NCBI GenBank assembly: GCA_902588625.1
Contig: CACIPU010000008.1
Location: forward strand, 1 to 43,143
Length of the DNA: 43,143 bases
Source of the DNA: an uncultured Pelagibacteraceae bacterium
Lineage (GTDB): Bacteria; Pseudomonadota; Alphaproteobacteria; Pelagibacterales; Pelagibacteraceae
Reading direction: 5' to 3'
Shown here one piece after another: positions 15,988-22,466 of this stretch (the stretch's first letter is position 1; every line of letters begins with the position of its first letter). The notes below the pieces were generated by a model that was not told the origin of the DNA, searched no databases, and was given only the letters and a program-made list of their open reading frames with translations. A program made the position numbers and the translations under genes.

Positions 15988-16110
15988 CTAACCAAATATA
16001 TTAATAATTAAACCAATTAACCCCAAAAGAAAAACGCCTCCAAATATTGCTGCTAATGTTATCGTATATACCAGTTTATCTTTAGGAGTCATTTTATGTT
16101 CGTCGCTCAT
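15988..16110 (-). CDS. Small single-span membrane protein, 40 aa
   Basis: A short but convincing gene: ATG at 16110, TAG at 15988-15990. The N-terminal 13 residues (MSDEHKMTPKDKL) are hydrophilic, followed by one strong transmembrane segment of about 25 residues containing two glycine-rich turns (FGG, LLGLIGL). It is convergent with gmd (15 bp between stops). The composition, with polar N-terminus then clean helix then a short end, is much more protein-like than random AT-rich DNA. I recognise no family. It may be a small subunit of a membrane complex or a conserved SAR11 protein. It lies just outside the left repeat of the proposed tmRNA island. Confidence 0.6.
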   Translation of the reverse strand: MSDEHKMTPKDKLVYTITLAAIFGGVFLLGLIGLIINIFG

Positions 16111-16225
16111 GAATTATTTATTCTTTATACCTTAATTTTTTAATATTAATTTTTTATATAAATTTATAATTAGCAGCAATACATTTAAACGCAACTATAA
16201 TTATTGATGAACTTGCATTAGTTAA

Positions 16226-16250
16226 GGGGGCGTTCTGTTGCCCGTGCCTC
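16226..16250 (-). repeat. Direct repeat copy A: partial duplicate of the tmRNA coding-piece 3' end (candidate att site)
   Basis: The 18-bp core GGGGCGTTCTGTTGCCCG (16227-16244) is identical to 18203-18220. With a one-base difference on either side the similarity extends to about 25 bp (GTGCCTC here, GGTGCCCC there). In copy B the outer GGGGC can pair with GCCCC. Here the corresponding GAGGC no longer matches, as expected for a non-functional leftover. G+C content is far above the surroundings. Confidence 0.7.
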
Positions 16251-16330
16251 TAAATTTTATAAAATTATTCATATTATACGCTATTATTCCCTAAAAAAAA
16301 GCACAACTTAAAATAGTCTTTCCGTCAGTA

Positions 16331-16343
16331 TTACCTTTGGTAA
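16331..16343. repeat. Perfect inverted repeat upstream of the autotransporter gene
   Basis: TTACC-TTT-GGTAA, a 5-bp dyad with a 3-bp centre, ends 11 bp before the ATG at 16355 and 44 bp before the alternative ATG at 16388. It could be an operator or an mRNA hairpin covering the start region. No regulator gene is adjacent. Confidence 0.35.
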
Positions 16344-16354
16344 ATTTATGATAA

Positions 16355-18202
16355 ATGATTGAAAAAAGTTTTATAAATAAAATTTATATGATCCAAATTT
16401 TAAAAAATTTTATACTCATTTTTTTTCTATATTTTTTAATTATAGGTTCGGCCTATTCAGAAAATATAACAGGAGCCAACACGATAAATAAAGATAATAC
16501 CACTCAAAAGAAATTCAATGCCGATGACACATCTTTAACAATTACTAATTCCGCAACTTTATCATTAAACGCACAGCAAACCGTACATATCAACGCAAAA
16601 GATGATGGAACCTTAACAGTTGAATCCGGTTCCTCAGTTACATCCACAGGTTCAAATGCAGTTCAAGGAAAAGATCAATCAGGTTTAACTATAACTAACT
16701 CAGGAACTATTAGTGCTGATGGTTCTAAAGCCATTAATTTGTTAAATGCCGAAAGCTCTACAGTTACAAATAACTCTGGAGGAGTTATTAAAAGTAATAC
16801 TAATACTATTACTTTTACAGAAAATTCTGGTACCGCCAATATTGCAACAATAAATAACTCCGGAGAGATTTATGCTGAAGCAGCTAGTTCAGGAACCACA
16901 TCTAATAATGCTATCAGATCTGAGGATGATACAGACAATGTAATTATAATCAATAATTCTGGAGGACATATCCATAATAATAATACCTCAAGCACTGCTT
17001 TACAATCAGCAACAGTCTTTGTTTCTTCTGCATCGACTGGAACGTTTACAAATAGTGGTAAAATAGAAAATAAAGGTGGTGTTAACACATTCGCAATTGG
17101 AATAGCCGGAAGTGGAGTCACGGTTACTTTAAAAGATAAAGGAAAAGTAATAGGTAAAATTAATGTAGCAGATTCAGGTCACACTATTAAATTACAACAC
17201 GGAGTTGGTCAGGGTTATTTTTATGAAATAACAGGTAATGGAACTTACAGTTTACAGGATTTAGATGGAAACCCAGTTATCAAAGGTTCAGCAGGATCGA
17301 TTGGTCAAGGTGCTAATGAAATGATTGATGAGGTACTAGGATATAAATCATTAAGTTTGAGGAAATCAATTACTCGATTTAAACAAAGCGATGAATATTT
17401 TAAACAGGGAGAAGGTTGGGGTGAAATAACTACATCATTTTTAAAAAGAGATGGAGAGAATAGTTCTTTAAAACTTGGTAGTGAAACAATAGGAATTGGG
17501 GCAAATATTATTCAGCCAATTTCAAAAAATAAAAATATTATTGTATCATTAGAGACTGGCTCACTAAATATTTCTCAAGATCACGATATTGATAAGTTTA
17601 GTCTCTTAACAGGAATATACTTTGACAAAATTGAAATTAGTGAAAATATAAATTCAGAACTATATCTATTAGGGGGAGCTGGCTATAATAAAAGTGACAG
17701 AAAAATTTTAACCAATACAACAACAAGTGGAGAGTTAAACATTACAGATTCATATGAAAATTATGAGTTTTTAATCGGAAATAAGATAAACCTCAATAGT
17801 TTATTTCCAGATGTAAGTTTAAACTTTGGCTACTCACACACGCCATCACATGAAGAAAGTAAATATTTTAAATGGGAAGAGAAAGATATTTATAATGGTT
17901 CCATAGCCTTAAGTGATGAGTATGAAATAATAAAAAATAAAAAAACAAATTTTTATTTATCGTGGATAGCCGACGCTAGATCTGTAATAGATGACAATGT
18001 ACAAATTTTTTATGCAAATGGAACCAAGGGATCTTACTATCAGAATAATGATTTAAAAAAGGAACTAAGCTTATCTACTAGTTTAAATTATGAGTATAAA
18101 TTTTCAAAAAATAACACTTTTTCAATGGCACTAGATGGACTTCAAACAAGTCAAGACACAAGCGGAATTCAAGCAAATTTGGTTTATAAATATAAATTTT
18201 AA
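16355..18202 (+). CDS. Autotransporter-like outer membrane protein (adhesin-type)
   Basis: 615 aa from 16355. A start at 16388 (MIQILKNFILIFFLYF...) would give a cleaner signal peptide ending near GSAYS-EN, and is equally likely. Residues about 40-280 are a low-complexity Ser/Thr/Asn/Gly passenger with repeated strand-turn units such as LTITNSGTISADGSKAIN, ATINNSGEIYAEA and IIINNSGGHIHNN, as in beta-helical passengers. After a linker (NEMIDEVLGYKSLSLRKS), the last 260 residues look like an autotransporter beta-barrel: GWGEITTSFLKRDG, alternating amphipathic strands, and a terminal LVYKYKF with C-terminal Phe as required for outer-membrane assembly. Its stop codon abuts the tmRNA 3' end. Probably a variable surface structure; target unknown. 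Confidence 0.8.
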   Translation: MIEKSFINKIYMIQILKNFILIFFLYFLIIGSAYSENITGANTINKDNTTQKKFNADDTSLTITNSATLSLNAQQTVHINAKDDGTLTVESGSSVTSTGSNAVQGKDQSGLTITNSGTISADGSKAINLLNAESSTVTNNSGGVIKSNTNTITFTENSGTANIATINNSGEIYAEAASSGTTSNNAIRSEDDTDNVIIINNSGGHIHNNNTSSTALQSATVFVSSASTGTFTNSGKIENKGGVNTFAIGIAGSGVTVTLKDKGKVIGKINVADSGHTIKLQHGVGQGYFYEITGNGTYSLQDLDGNPVIKGSAGSIGQGANEMIDEVLGYKSLSLRKSITRFKQSDEYFKQGEGWGEITTSFLKRDGENSSLKLGSETIGIGANIIQPISKNKNIIVSLETGSLNISQDHDIDKFSLLTGIYFDKIEISENINSELYLLGGAGYNKSDRKILTNTTTSGELNITDSYENYEFLIGNKINLNSLFPDVSLNFGYSHTPSHEESKYFKWEEKDIYNGSIALSDEYEIIKNKKTNFYLSWIADARSVIDDNVQIFYANGTKGSYYQNNDLKKELSLSTSLNYEYKFSKNNTFSMALDGLQTSQDTSGIQANLVYKYKF

Positions 18203-18227
18203 GGGGCGTTCTGTTGCCCGGTGCCCC
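18203..18227 (-). repeat. Direct repeat copy B: 3' end of the tmRNA coding piece
   Basis: Core GGGGCGTTCTGTTGCCCG at 18203-18220 equals copy A at 16227-16244. On the minus strand this is the terminal GGGGC...GCCCC hairpin or pseudoknot of the tmRNA, with intact pairing. It begins directly after the autotransporter stop codon. Confidence 0.7.
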
Positions 18228-18420
18228 AGACCGCGCTTTCTTAAATTAATTAAGCAGCGAGAGCAAATTTATCATTTGCAATTATAATTAGCCCGTTACG
18301 TCGGAACAATCTCGAACGAAAGAACAGCCTTTAGACACTCGTCGATTCTAGTTCACCCCCATAAGTTGTAAATGGTGGAGGTGGGCGGTACTGCCCCGCC
18401 GTCCGCAATGTTTATTACGA
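18203..18420 (-). ncRNA. ssrA: Two-piece (circularly permuted) alphaproteobacterial tmRNA
   Basis: Read on the minus strand. The acceptor piece comes first: ACATT (18411-18407), GCGGAC, a T-like arm GGCGG/CCGCC (18400-18396 with 18388-18384), CACCTCC and ACCA (end 18373). A 12-nt intervening segment (18372-18361) follows. The coding piece then begins GGGGGTGAACTAGAATCGAC (18360-18341), the classic tmRNA 5' sequence. GGGGGTG pairs with CACCTCC (7 bp, one G-U), and AGTGT (18339-18335) pairs with ACATT. The tag frame is 18279-18250: ANDKFALAA then TAA, ending in LAA as needed for ClpXP recognition. The G-rich 3' hairpin ends at 18203. tmRNA rescues stalled ribosomes with SmpB. The outer ends are estimates. 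The T-loop GGCAGTA departs from the tRNA consensus. Confidence 0.93.
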
Positions 18421-18438
18421 AATTCGTTTATCGTCATA

Positions 18439-18486
18439 GTTGGAAAACCAACACTAATAATATAAAACTTTATTCTAAAGATTCAA
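18439..18486 (-). promoter_or_regulatory. Probable tmRNA promoter and 5' leader hairpin
   Basis: Minus strand: -35 TTGAAT (18486-18481), 16-bp spacer, -10 TATATT (18464-18459). Transcription would start near 18452, right at a perfect hairpin GTTGG-TTTT-CCAAC (18452-18439). The acceptor piece lies about 30 nt further on, so the hairpin would be in the leader removed during maturation. The same 78-bp gap must also hold the divergent thyX promoter (TATAAA at 18461-18466). Confidence 0.4.
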
Positions 18487-18498
18487 TTTATAAATTAA

Positions 18499-19446
18499 AT
18501 GACACTAACAAAAGAGCAAAAAAAAGAAATAATTGAGCAACAATCTCAAAAAAATACTACAAAACGTGTAACTTCTCCTGAACTAGAGAAAGTTTTATAC
18601 GAAGCTATTCCAGTGCTAGACCATGGCTTTGTAAGAGTGGTTGACTATATGGGTGATGATAGTTCAATAGTTCAATCAGCTAGGGTCTCTTATGGAAAAG
18701 GTACAAAAAAAGTATCAACAGATAGTGGTTTAATTAAATATTTAATGAGGCATAGACATAGTACTCCATTTGAAATGTGTGAAATAAAATATCATGTAAA
18801 GCTACCAATATTTATAGCTAGGCAATGGATTAGACATAGAACAGCAAATGTAAATGAATACTCAGCAAGATATTCTATATTAGACAAAGAATTTTATATG
18901 CCAACAAAAGATCATCTAGCTGCACAATCAACTAGTAATAGGCAGGGTAGAGGAGATTTAATTAATGGCAAGCAAGCAGATGAAATTTTAAATATTTTAA
19001 AAAAAGATGCTGAGCAAACTTATGATAATTATGAATTAATGCTTAATGAAAGATTCGATGGAACGATTATAAATGAAAGTAATAAAGGGTTAGCTAGAGA
19101 ACTGGCTAGAATGAATCTTACTTTAAATACTTACACGCAGTGGTATTGGAAAACTGACTTGCTGAATCTTTTAAATTTTTTATCACTTCGTGCAGATAGT
19201 CATGCTCAATATGAAATAAGAGCTTATGCGGATGTTATGATTGATACTCTAAAAAAATGGGTACCAATAACTTTTGACGCTTTTATGGATTACAGAGTAG
19301 GTAGTTTAGAATTATCTGCTAAAGGTAAGTCTGTAATTCAAAAAATGATTAAAGGTGAAAAGTGTGATTTTGATTCTTCCTCTCTTTCAAAACGAGAGTG
19401 GAATGAATTAATGGAATCATTCGGTTTTAAAGAAAAGATACTTTAA
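18499..19446 (+). CDS. thyX: FAD-dependent thymidylate synthase
   Basis: 315 aa. It converts dUMP to dTMP using methylenetetrahydrofolate and FADH2, replacing ThyA. The ThyX signature RHRx7S is at residues 112-122 ([11 protein letters not shown]), preceded by FIARQWI and followed by ARYS, and [10 protein letters not shown] earlier contributes to the FAD/dUMP site. [30 protein letters not shown] is the conserved C-terminal helix pair, as in other ThyX proteins. The N-terminal extension of about 30 residues is hydrophilic. The 3' end overlaps the opposing mrp gene by 20 bp. Confidence 0.95.
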   Translation: MTLTKEQKKEIIEQQSQKNTTKRVTSPELEKVLYEAIPVLDHGFVRVVDYMGDDSSIVQSARVSYGKGTKKVSTDSGLIKYLMRHRHSTPFEMCEIKYHVKLPIFIARQWIRHRTANVNEYSARYSILDKEFYMPTKDHLAAQSTSNRQGRGDLINGKQADEILNILKKDAEQTYDNYELMLNERFDGTIINESNKGLARELARMNLTLNTYTQWYWKTDLLNLLNFLSLRADSHAQYEIRAYADVMIDTLKKWVPITFDAFMDYRVGSLELSAKGKSVIQKMIKGEKCDFDSSSLSKREWNELMESFGFKEKIL

Positions 19447-20254
19447 CTTTCGTAGCCATTTCCTTAAATATTTCTGAAATTTTATGATTTGGATTTTCTT
19501 CAACTAAAGGTTTACCTGCGTCAGCAGCAACTCTCAAATCAATATTAATTGGAATTTTACCGAGAAATTCTTTTTTATAATCTTTTGCAACTTTTTCTAC
19601 TCCATCTTTGCCAAAAATATTATACTTTTTTCCTTCATCAGTTTCAAAAAAACTCATGTTATCTACAAGTCCAAGTATAGGAACTTTTAATTTGTCAAAC
19701 ATATTAATTCCCCTTTTAACGTCTAATAAAGCAATTTCTTGTGGAGTAGAAACAATAATTGCTCCATCAACTTTAATTTCTTGTGCAAACGTTAATTGTG
19801 TGTCTCCGGTCCCGGGAGGCATATCCACAACAATAAAATCTAAATTATTCCATAATACTTTTTGAGTAAAAGTTTTAATCGCACTCGTAACCATTGGCCC
19901 TCTCCAAATCATAGGTGTATCTTTATCAACCAAAAAACCTATAGACATACATTGAATTCCATACTGTGTTATTGGAATCATACTCTTTCCGTCTTCGCTT
20001 TTAGGCTTTTCACTTATTGACATCATTTTTGGAAGAGAAGGTCCATAAATATCAGCGTCAAGAATTCCTACTTTTAGTCCAATATTTTTTAAAGCTAGGG
20101 CAAAATTCATAGCAAAAGTAGATTTTCCCACGCCTCCTTTTGCACTAGATATTGCGATAGTAAATTTTGTCCCAATTATTGGATTTTTTGTAAAACTCTT
20201 TGGAGTTGTGCTTTTTTTAAAGCTATCACTTAAACCTGTAGTCTTTTTGTCCAT
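19427..20254 (-). CDS. mrp: Mrp/ApbC-family P-loop ATPase (Fe-S cluster carrier)
   Basis: 275 aa. Deviant Walker [16 protein letters not shown] (about residues 37-50), [17 protein letters not shown], Walker B-like [16 protein letters not shown] and the switch region [15 protein letters not shown] are diagnostic of Mrp/NBP35 carriers that deliver iron-sulfur clusters. The protein lacks the N-terminal MIP18/DUF59 domain. It also lacks the CxxC motif normally after NMS: residues 199-215 read [17 protein letters not shown], and the only cysteine is outside this region (Cys102). As far as I recall, several lineages have such Cys-less variants, so it may still be functional. Convergent with thyX, with overlapping 3' ends. 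Confidence 0.88.
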   Translation of the reverse strand: MDKKTTGLSDSFKKSTTPKSFTKNPIIGTKFTIAISSAKGGVGKSTFAMNFALALKNIGLKVGILDADIYGPSLPKMMSISEKPKSEDGKSMIPITQYGIQCMSIGFLVDKDTPMIWRGPMVTSAIKTFTQKVLWNNLDFIVVDMPPGTGDTQLTFAQEIKVDGAIIVSTPQEIALLDVKRGINMFDKLKVPILGLVDNMSFFETDEGKKYNIFGKDGVEKVAKDYKKEFLGKIPINIDLRVAADAGKPLVEENPNHKISEIFKEMATKVKVSFL

Positions 20255-20269
20255 ATTAGCTATCTTAAC

Positions 20270-20297
20270 TTGTTTTTAATAATAAAATCACTATATA
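20270..20297 (+). promoter_or_regulatory. Candidate hflK promoter
   Basis: TTGTTT (20270-20275), 16-bp spacer, TATATA (20292-20297). Only 7 bp separate the -10 box from the hflK ATG at 20305, so the transcript would start at or next to the start codon and be essentially leaderless. The gap to the divergent mrp start is only 50 bp. Confidence 0.4.
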
Positions 20298-20304
20298 AAG
20301 TGTC

Positions 20305-21396
20305 ATGGCAAACGGAAATGATTTTAAAGGTGGAAGTCCTTGGGGAGCTCCCCCAGGTGGAGGTAATGGTTCAGGCGGCGGCAGACAAAGGCCCCCTAAT
20401 ATCGATGAAGTTGTAGAAAAAATCCAAAATTTAATCAATAAATTTGTACCAGGTGGAAAAAATGGTGGAAGTAAACCAATTATTTTTGGACTTGTTTTAC
20501 TCTTAGTTATTTGGGCTTTTAGTGGACTATATAGAGTACTACCTGACGAACAAGGAGTTGTTTTAAGATTTGGAAAATTTGTTTCAACTACTCAACCTGG
20601 TTTGAATTATCATATTCCTTATCCAGTTGAGTCCGTTCTTACACCTAAAGTTACAAAAGTTAACAGAATTGATGTTGGGTTTAGATCTGCAAGTGACTCT
20701 GGAAGAACTTCTGGTATTGGTGACGTACCTGAAGAAAGTTTAATGTTAACGGGAGATGAAAATATTGTTAATATAGATTTTTCTGTTTTCTGGGTAATTA
20801 AAGATGCAGGAAAATTTTTATTTAAGATTCAAAGCCCTGTAGAAACAGTCAAAGCAGCTGCAGAGACAGCCATGAGACAAGTTATAGCAAAAAGTAGACT
20901 TCAACCAATCTTAACAGAAGGAAGATCAAGTATAGAAATTGAAACACAAGATATTATTCAAAGCATTTTAGATGAATATGAATCTGGTATTCAAGTTACA
21001 CAAGTACAAACTCAAAAGGCAGATCCACCAGACCAAGTTATTGATGCTTTTCGAGATGTTCAAGCGGCCAGAGCTGATATGGAAAGATCAAAAAATGAGG
21101 CTGAAGGTTACGCAAATGATGTAATACCTAGGGCTCGTGGGGATGCTGCAAAAATTTTACAAGAAGCTGAAGCTTACAAACAGCAAGTAGTTGCGGCTGC
21201 GGAAGGTGAAGCAAGCAGATTTATTGCAATTTATAATGAATATGCAAAAGCAAAAAAAGTAACTCAAGAAAGAATGTATTTAGAGACCATGGAAAAAGTA
21301 TTAGCAGATATCAATAAAGTAATTATAGATAAAAAATCTGGAGGAGTAGTTCCTTATTTACCTTTACCAGAACTATCTAAAAAGGTGACTAATTAA
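20305..21396 (+). CDS. hflK: HflK, band-7 membrane protein of the FtsH-regulating complex
   Basis: 363 aa. A Gly/Pro-rich cytoplasmic N-terminus (GGSPWGAPPGGGNGSGGGRQ) precedes one transmembrane helix at about residues 58-76. It is followed by the SPFH/band-7 domain (LPDEQGVVLRFGKFVSTTQPGLNYHIPYPVE, DENIVNIDFSVFWVIKDA, ETAMRQVIAKSRLQPILTEGR) and a long charged helix (ARADMERSKNEAEGYANDVIPRARGDA) that packs into the HflKC cage. With HflC it encloses and restrains the FtsH protease. hflC starts 1 bp after the stop. Confidence 0.95.
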   Translation: MANGNDFKGGSPWGAPPGGGNGSGGGRQRPPNIDEVVEKIQNLINKFVPGGKNGGSKPIIFGLVLLLVIWAFSGLYRVLPDEQGVVLRFGKFVSTTQPGLNYHIPYPVESVLTPKVTKVNRIDVGFRSASDSGRTSGIGDVPEESLMLTGDENIVNIDFSVFWVIKDAGKFLFKIQSPVETVKAAAETAMRQVIAKSRLQPILTEGRSSIEIETQDIIQSILDEYESGIQVTQVQTQKADPPDQVIDAFRDVQAARADMERSKNEAEGYANDVIPRARGDAAKILQEAEAYKQQVVAAAEGEASRFIAIYNEYAKAKKVTQERMYLETMEKVLADINKVIIDKKSGGVVPYLPLPELSKKVTN

Positions 21397-21397
21397 T

Positions 21398-22270
21398 ATG
21401 AAAATAAATAAAATTATACTTCCAGTTATAGCTGGTATTGGTTTTTTAGTTTTTTTATCACTGTTTGTGGTTAAGGAAACTAATCAAGCTATTGTATTGC
21501 AATTTGGTGATCCTAAGAAAGTAATTGTTGAACCAGGTCTTCAAGTAAAGATACCTTTTATTCAAAATGTTGTCTTCTTAGATCGTAGGATTTTAAATTT
21601 GGATGCGCCGCCAATTGAAGTTATTGCTTCTGATCAAAAAAGATTAATCGTTGATGCTTATGCAAGATTTAAGATTGTCGATCCATTAAAATTTTATATT
21701 TCTGTAGGGGATGAAAGGGTAGTGAGATCAAGACTTTCTACAATTATAAATTCAAGAATAAGAAGTGTTTTAGGTACACAAAGCTTGGCTACTCTGTTGT
21801 CTGAAGATAGAACTAAACAAATGGCAATTATTCAAGATGGTGTTGATACTGAGGCTAAAAGTTTTGGTGTAGATATAATTGATGTAAGAATAAAGAGAGC
21901 TGATTTACCACAAGCAAACAGTGAAGCGATATATAAAAGAATGCAAACAGAAAGAGAAAGAGAAGCAAAAGAATTTAGAGCAAAAGGGGCCGAAATGGCA
22001 GTTACAATTACATCTACTGCAGATAAAGAAGTTACAGTTCTTTTAGCCAATGCTAAAAAAGAGTCTGAAATTATGAAAGGTGAAGGTGACGGACAAAGAA
22101 ACAAAATATTTGCAAATGCGTTTGGAAAAGATCCAGAGTTTTTTGCCTTTTATCGAGCAATGCAAGCCTATGAAAAAGCTTTAATAGGTGGAGAAACATC
22201 TTTAATACTATCTCCTGATAGCGATTTTTTTAAATTTTTTGGTAAATCAGGAATCATTAAAAAACAATAG
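21398..22270 (+). CDS. hflC: HflC, band-7 membrane protein of the FtsH-regulating complex
   Basis: 290 aa. The N-terminal signal anchor (INKIILPVIAGIGFLVFLSLFVV) is followed by the SPFH domain: ETNQAIVLQFGDPKKVIVEPGLQVKIPFIQNV, DRRILNLDAPPIEVIASDQKRLIVDAYARFKI and VRSRLSTIINSRIRSVLG. The C-terminal helix TEREREAKEFRAKGAEMA and the segment DPEFFAFYRAMQAYEKAL are typical of HflC. Full length. Its partner HflK is immediately upstream, and a DUF2065 protein and DegP follow, making a membrane and envelope protein-quality operon. Confidence 0.95.
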   Translation: MKINKIILPVIAGIGFLVFLSLFVVKETNQAIVLQFGDPKKVIVEPGLQVKIPFIQNVVFLDRRILNLDAPPIEVIASDQKRLIVDAYARFKIVDPLKFYISVGDERVVRSRLSTIINSRIRSVLGTQSLATLLSEDRTKQMAIIQDGVDTEAKSFGVDIIDVRIKRADLPQANSEAIYKRMQTEREREAKEFRAKGAEMAVTITSTADKEVTVLLANAKKESEIMKGEGDGQRNKIFANAFGKDPEFFAFYRAMQAYEKALIGGETSLILSPDSDFFKFFGKSGIIKKQ

Positions 22271-22278
22271 TTAATATA

Positions 22279-22464
22279 ATGAAAGAACTCATCATTGCGA
22301 TAGGTCTTTTGTTATTTATAGAAGGTATGTTATATGCCTTATTTCCATCAAAAATGAAAAATATGTTAAAAATTATTGAAAAATTGCCAATTAGCCAGCT
22401 ACGAATAAGTGGACTTTTGTTCGCATTTGTCGGCTTTATTATTGTTTGGTATTTTAAAAGGTAA
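22279..22464 (+). CDS. DUF2065 (YjeT-type) small inner-membrane protein
   Basis: 61 aa with two hydrophobic helices: residues about 3-20 (ELIIAIGLLLFIEGMLYALF) and 43-58 (SGLLFAFVGFIIVWYF), linked by the polar segment SKMKNMLKIIEKLPISQLR. Length and the EGMLYALFP motif match DUF2065, which is often found next to hflKC. Function unknown. It begins 8 bp after hflC and ends 2 bp before the degP gene, so all four are cotranscribed. Confidence 0.85.
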   Translation: MKELIIAIGLLLFIEGMLYALFPSKMKNMLKIIEKLPISQLRISGLLFAFVGFIIVWYFKR

Positions 22465-22466
22465 AA

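Larger units (their letters stand above)
15973..16354. other. Intergenic region between gmd and the autotransporter
   Basis: This 382-bp gap holds the 40-aa gene on the minus strand (15988-16110), an AT-rich stretch without recognisable genes (16111-16225), a decayed copy of the tmRNA 3' end (16226-16250), and about 100 bp of leader before the autotransporter. That leader includes the inverted repeat at 16331-16343. No tRNA, terminator or transposase remnant is visible. Confidence 0.7.
16227..18220. mobile_element. Candidate small genomic island inserted at the tmRNA 3' end
   Basis: About 2.0 kb bounded by identical 18-bp direct repeats, the right one being part of the tmRNA gene and the left one an orphan fragment. 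tmRNA genes are known integration targets in bacteria, and integration that preserves the gene leaves exactly this arrangement. The only gene inside is the autotransporter-like surface protein. No integrase is present, so it would be a stripped or passively transferred cargo, or the product of homologous exchange. The repeats are seen; mobility is inference. Confidence 0.5.

Noticed and set aside
16166-16190. Minus-strand sequence resembling a tmRNA tag (TTGCG...ATTGCTGCTAATTAT)
   Set aside because: It lies downstream of repeat copy A, whereas in the real tmRNA the tag precedes that element, and no acceptor piece or stop pattern accompanies it. Probably chance in AT-rich DNA.
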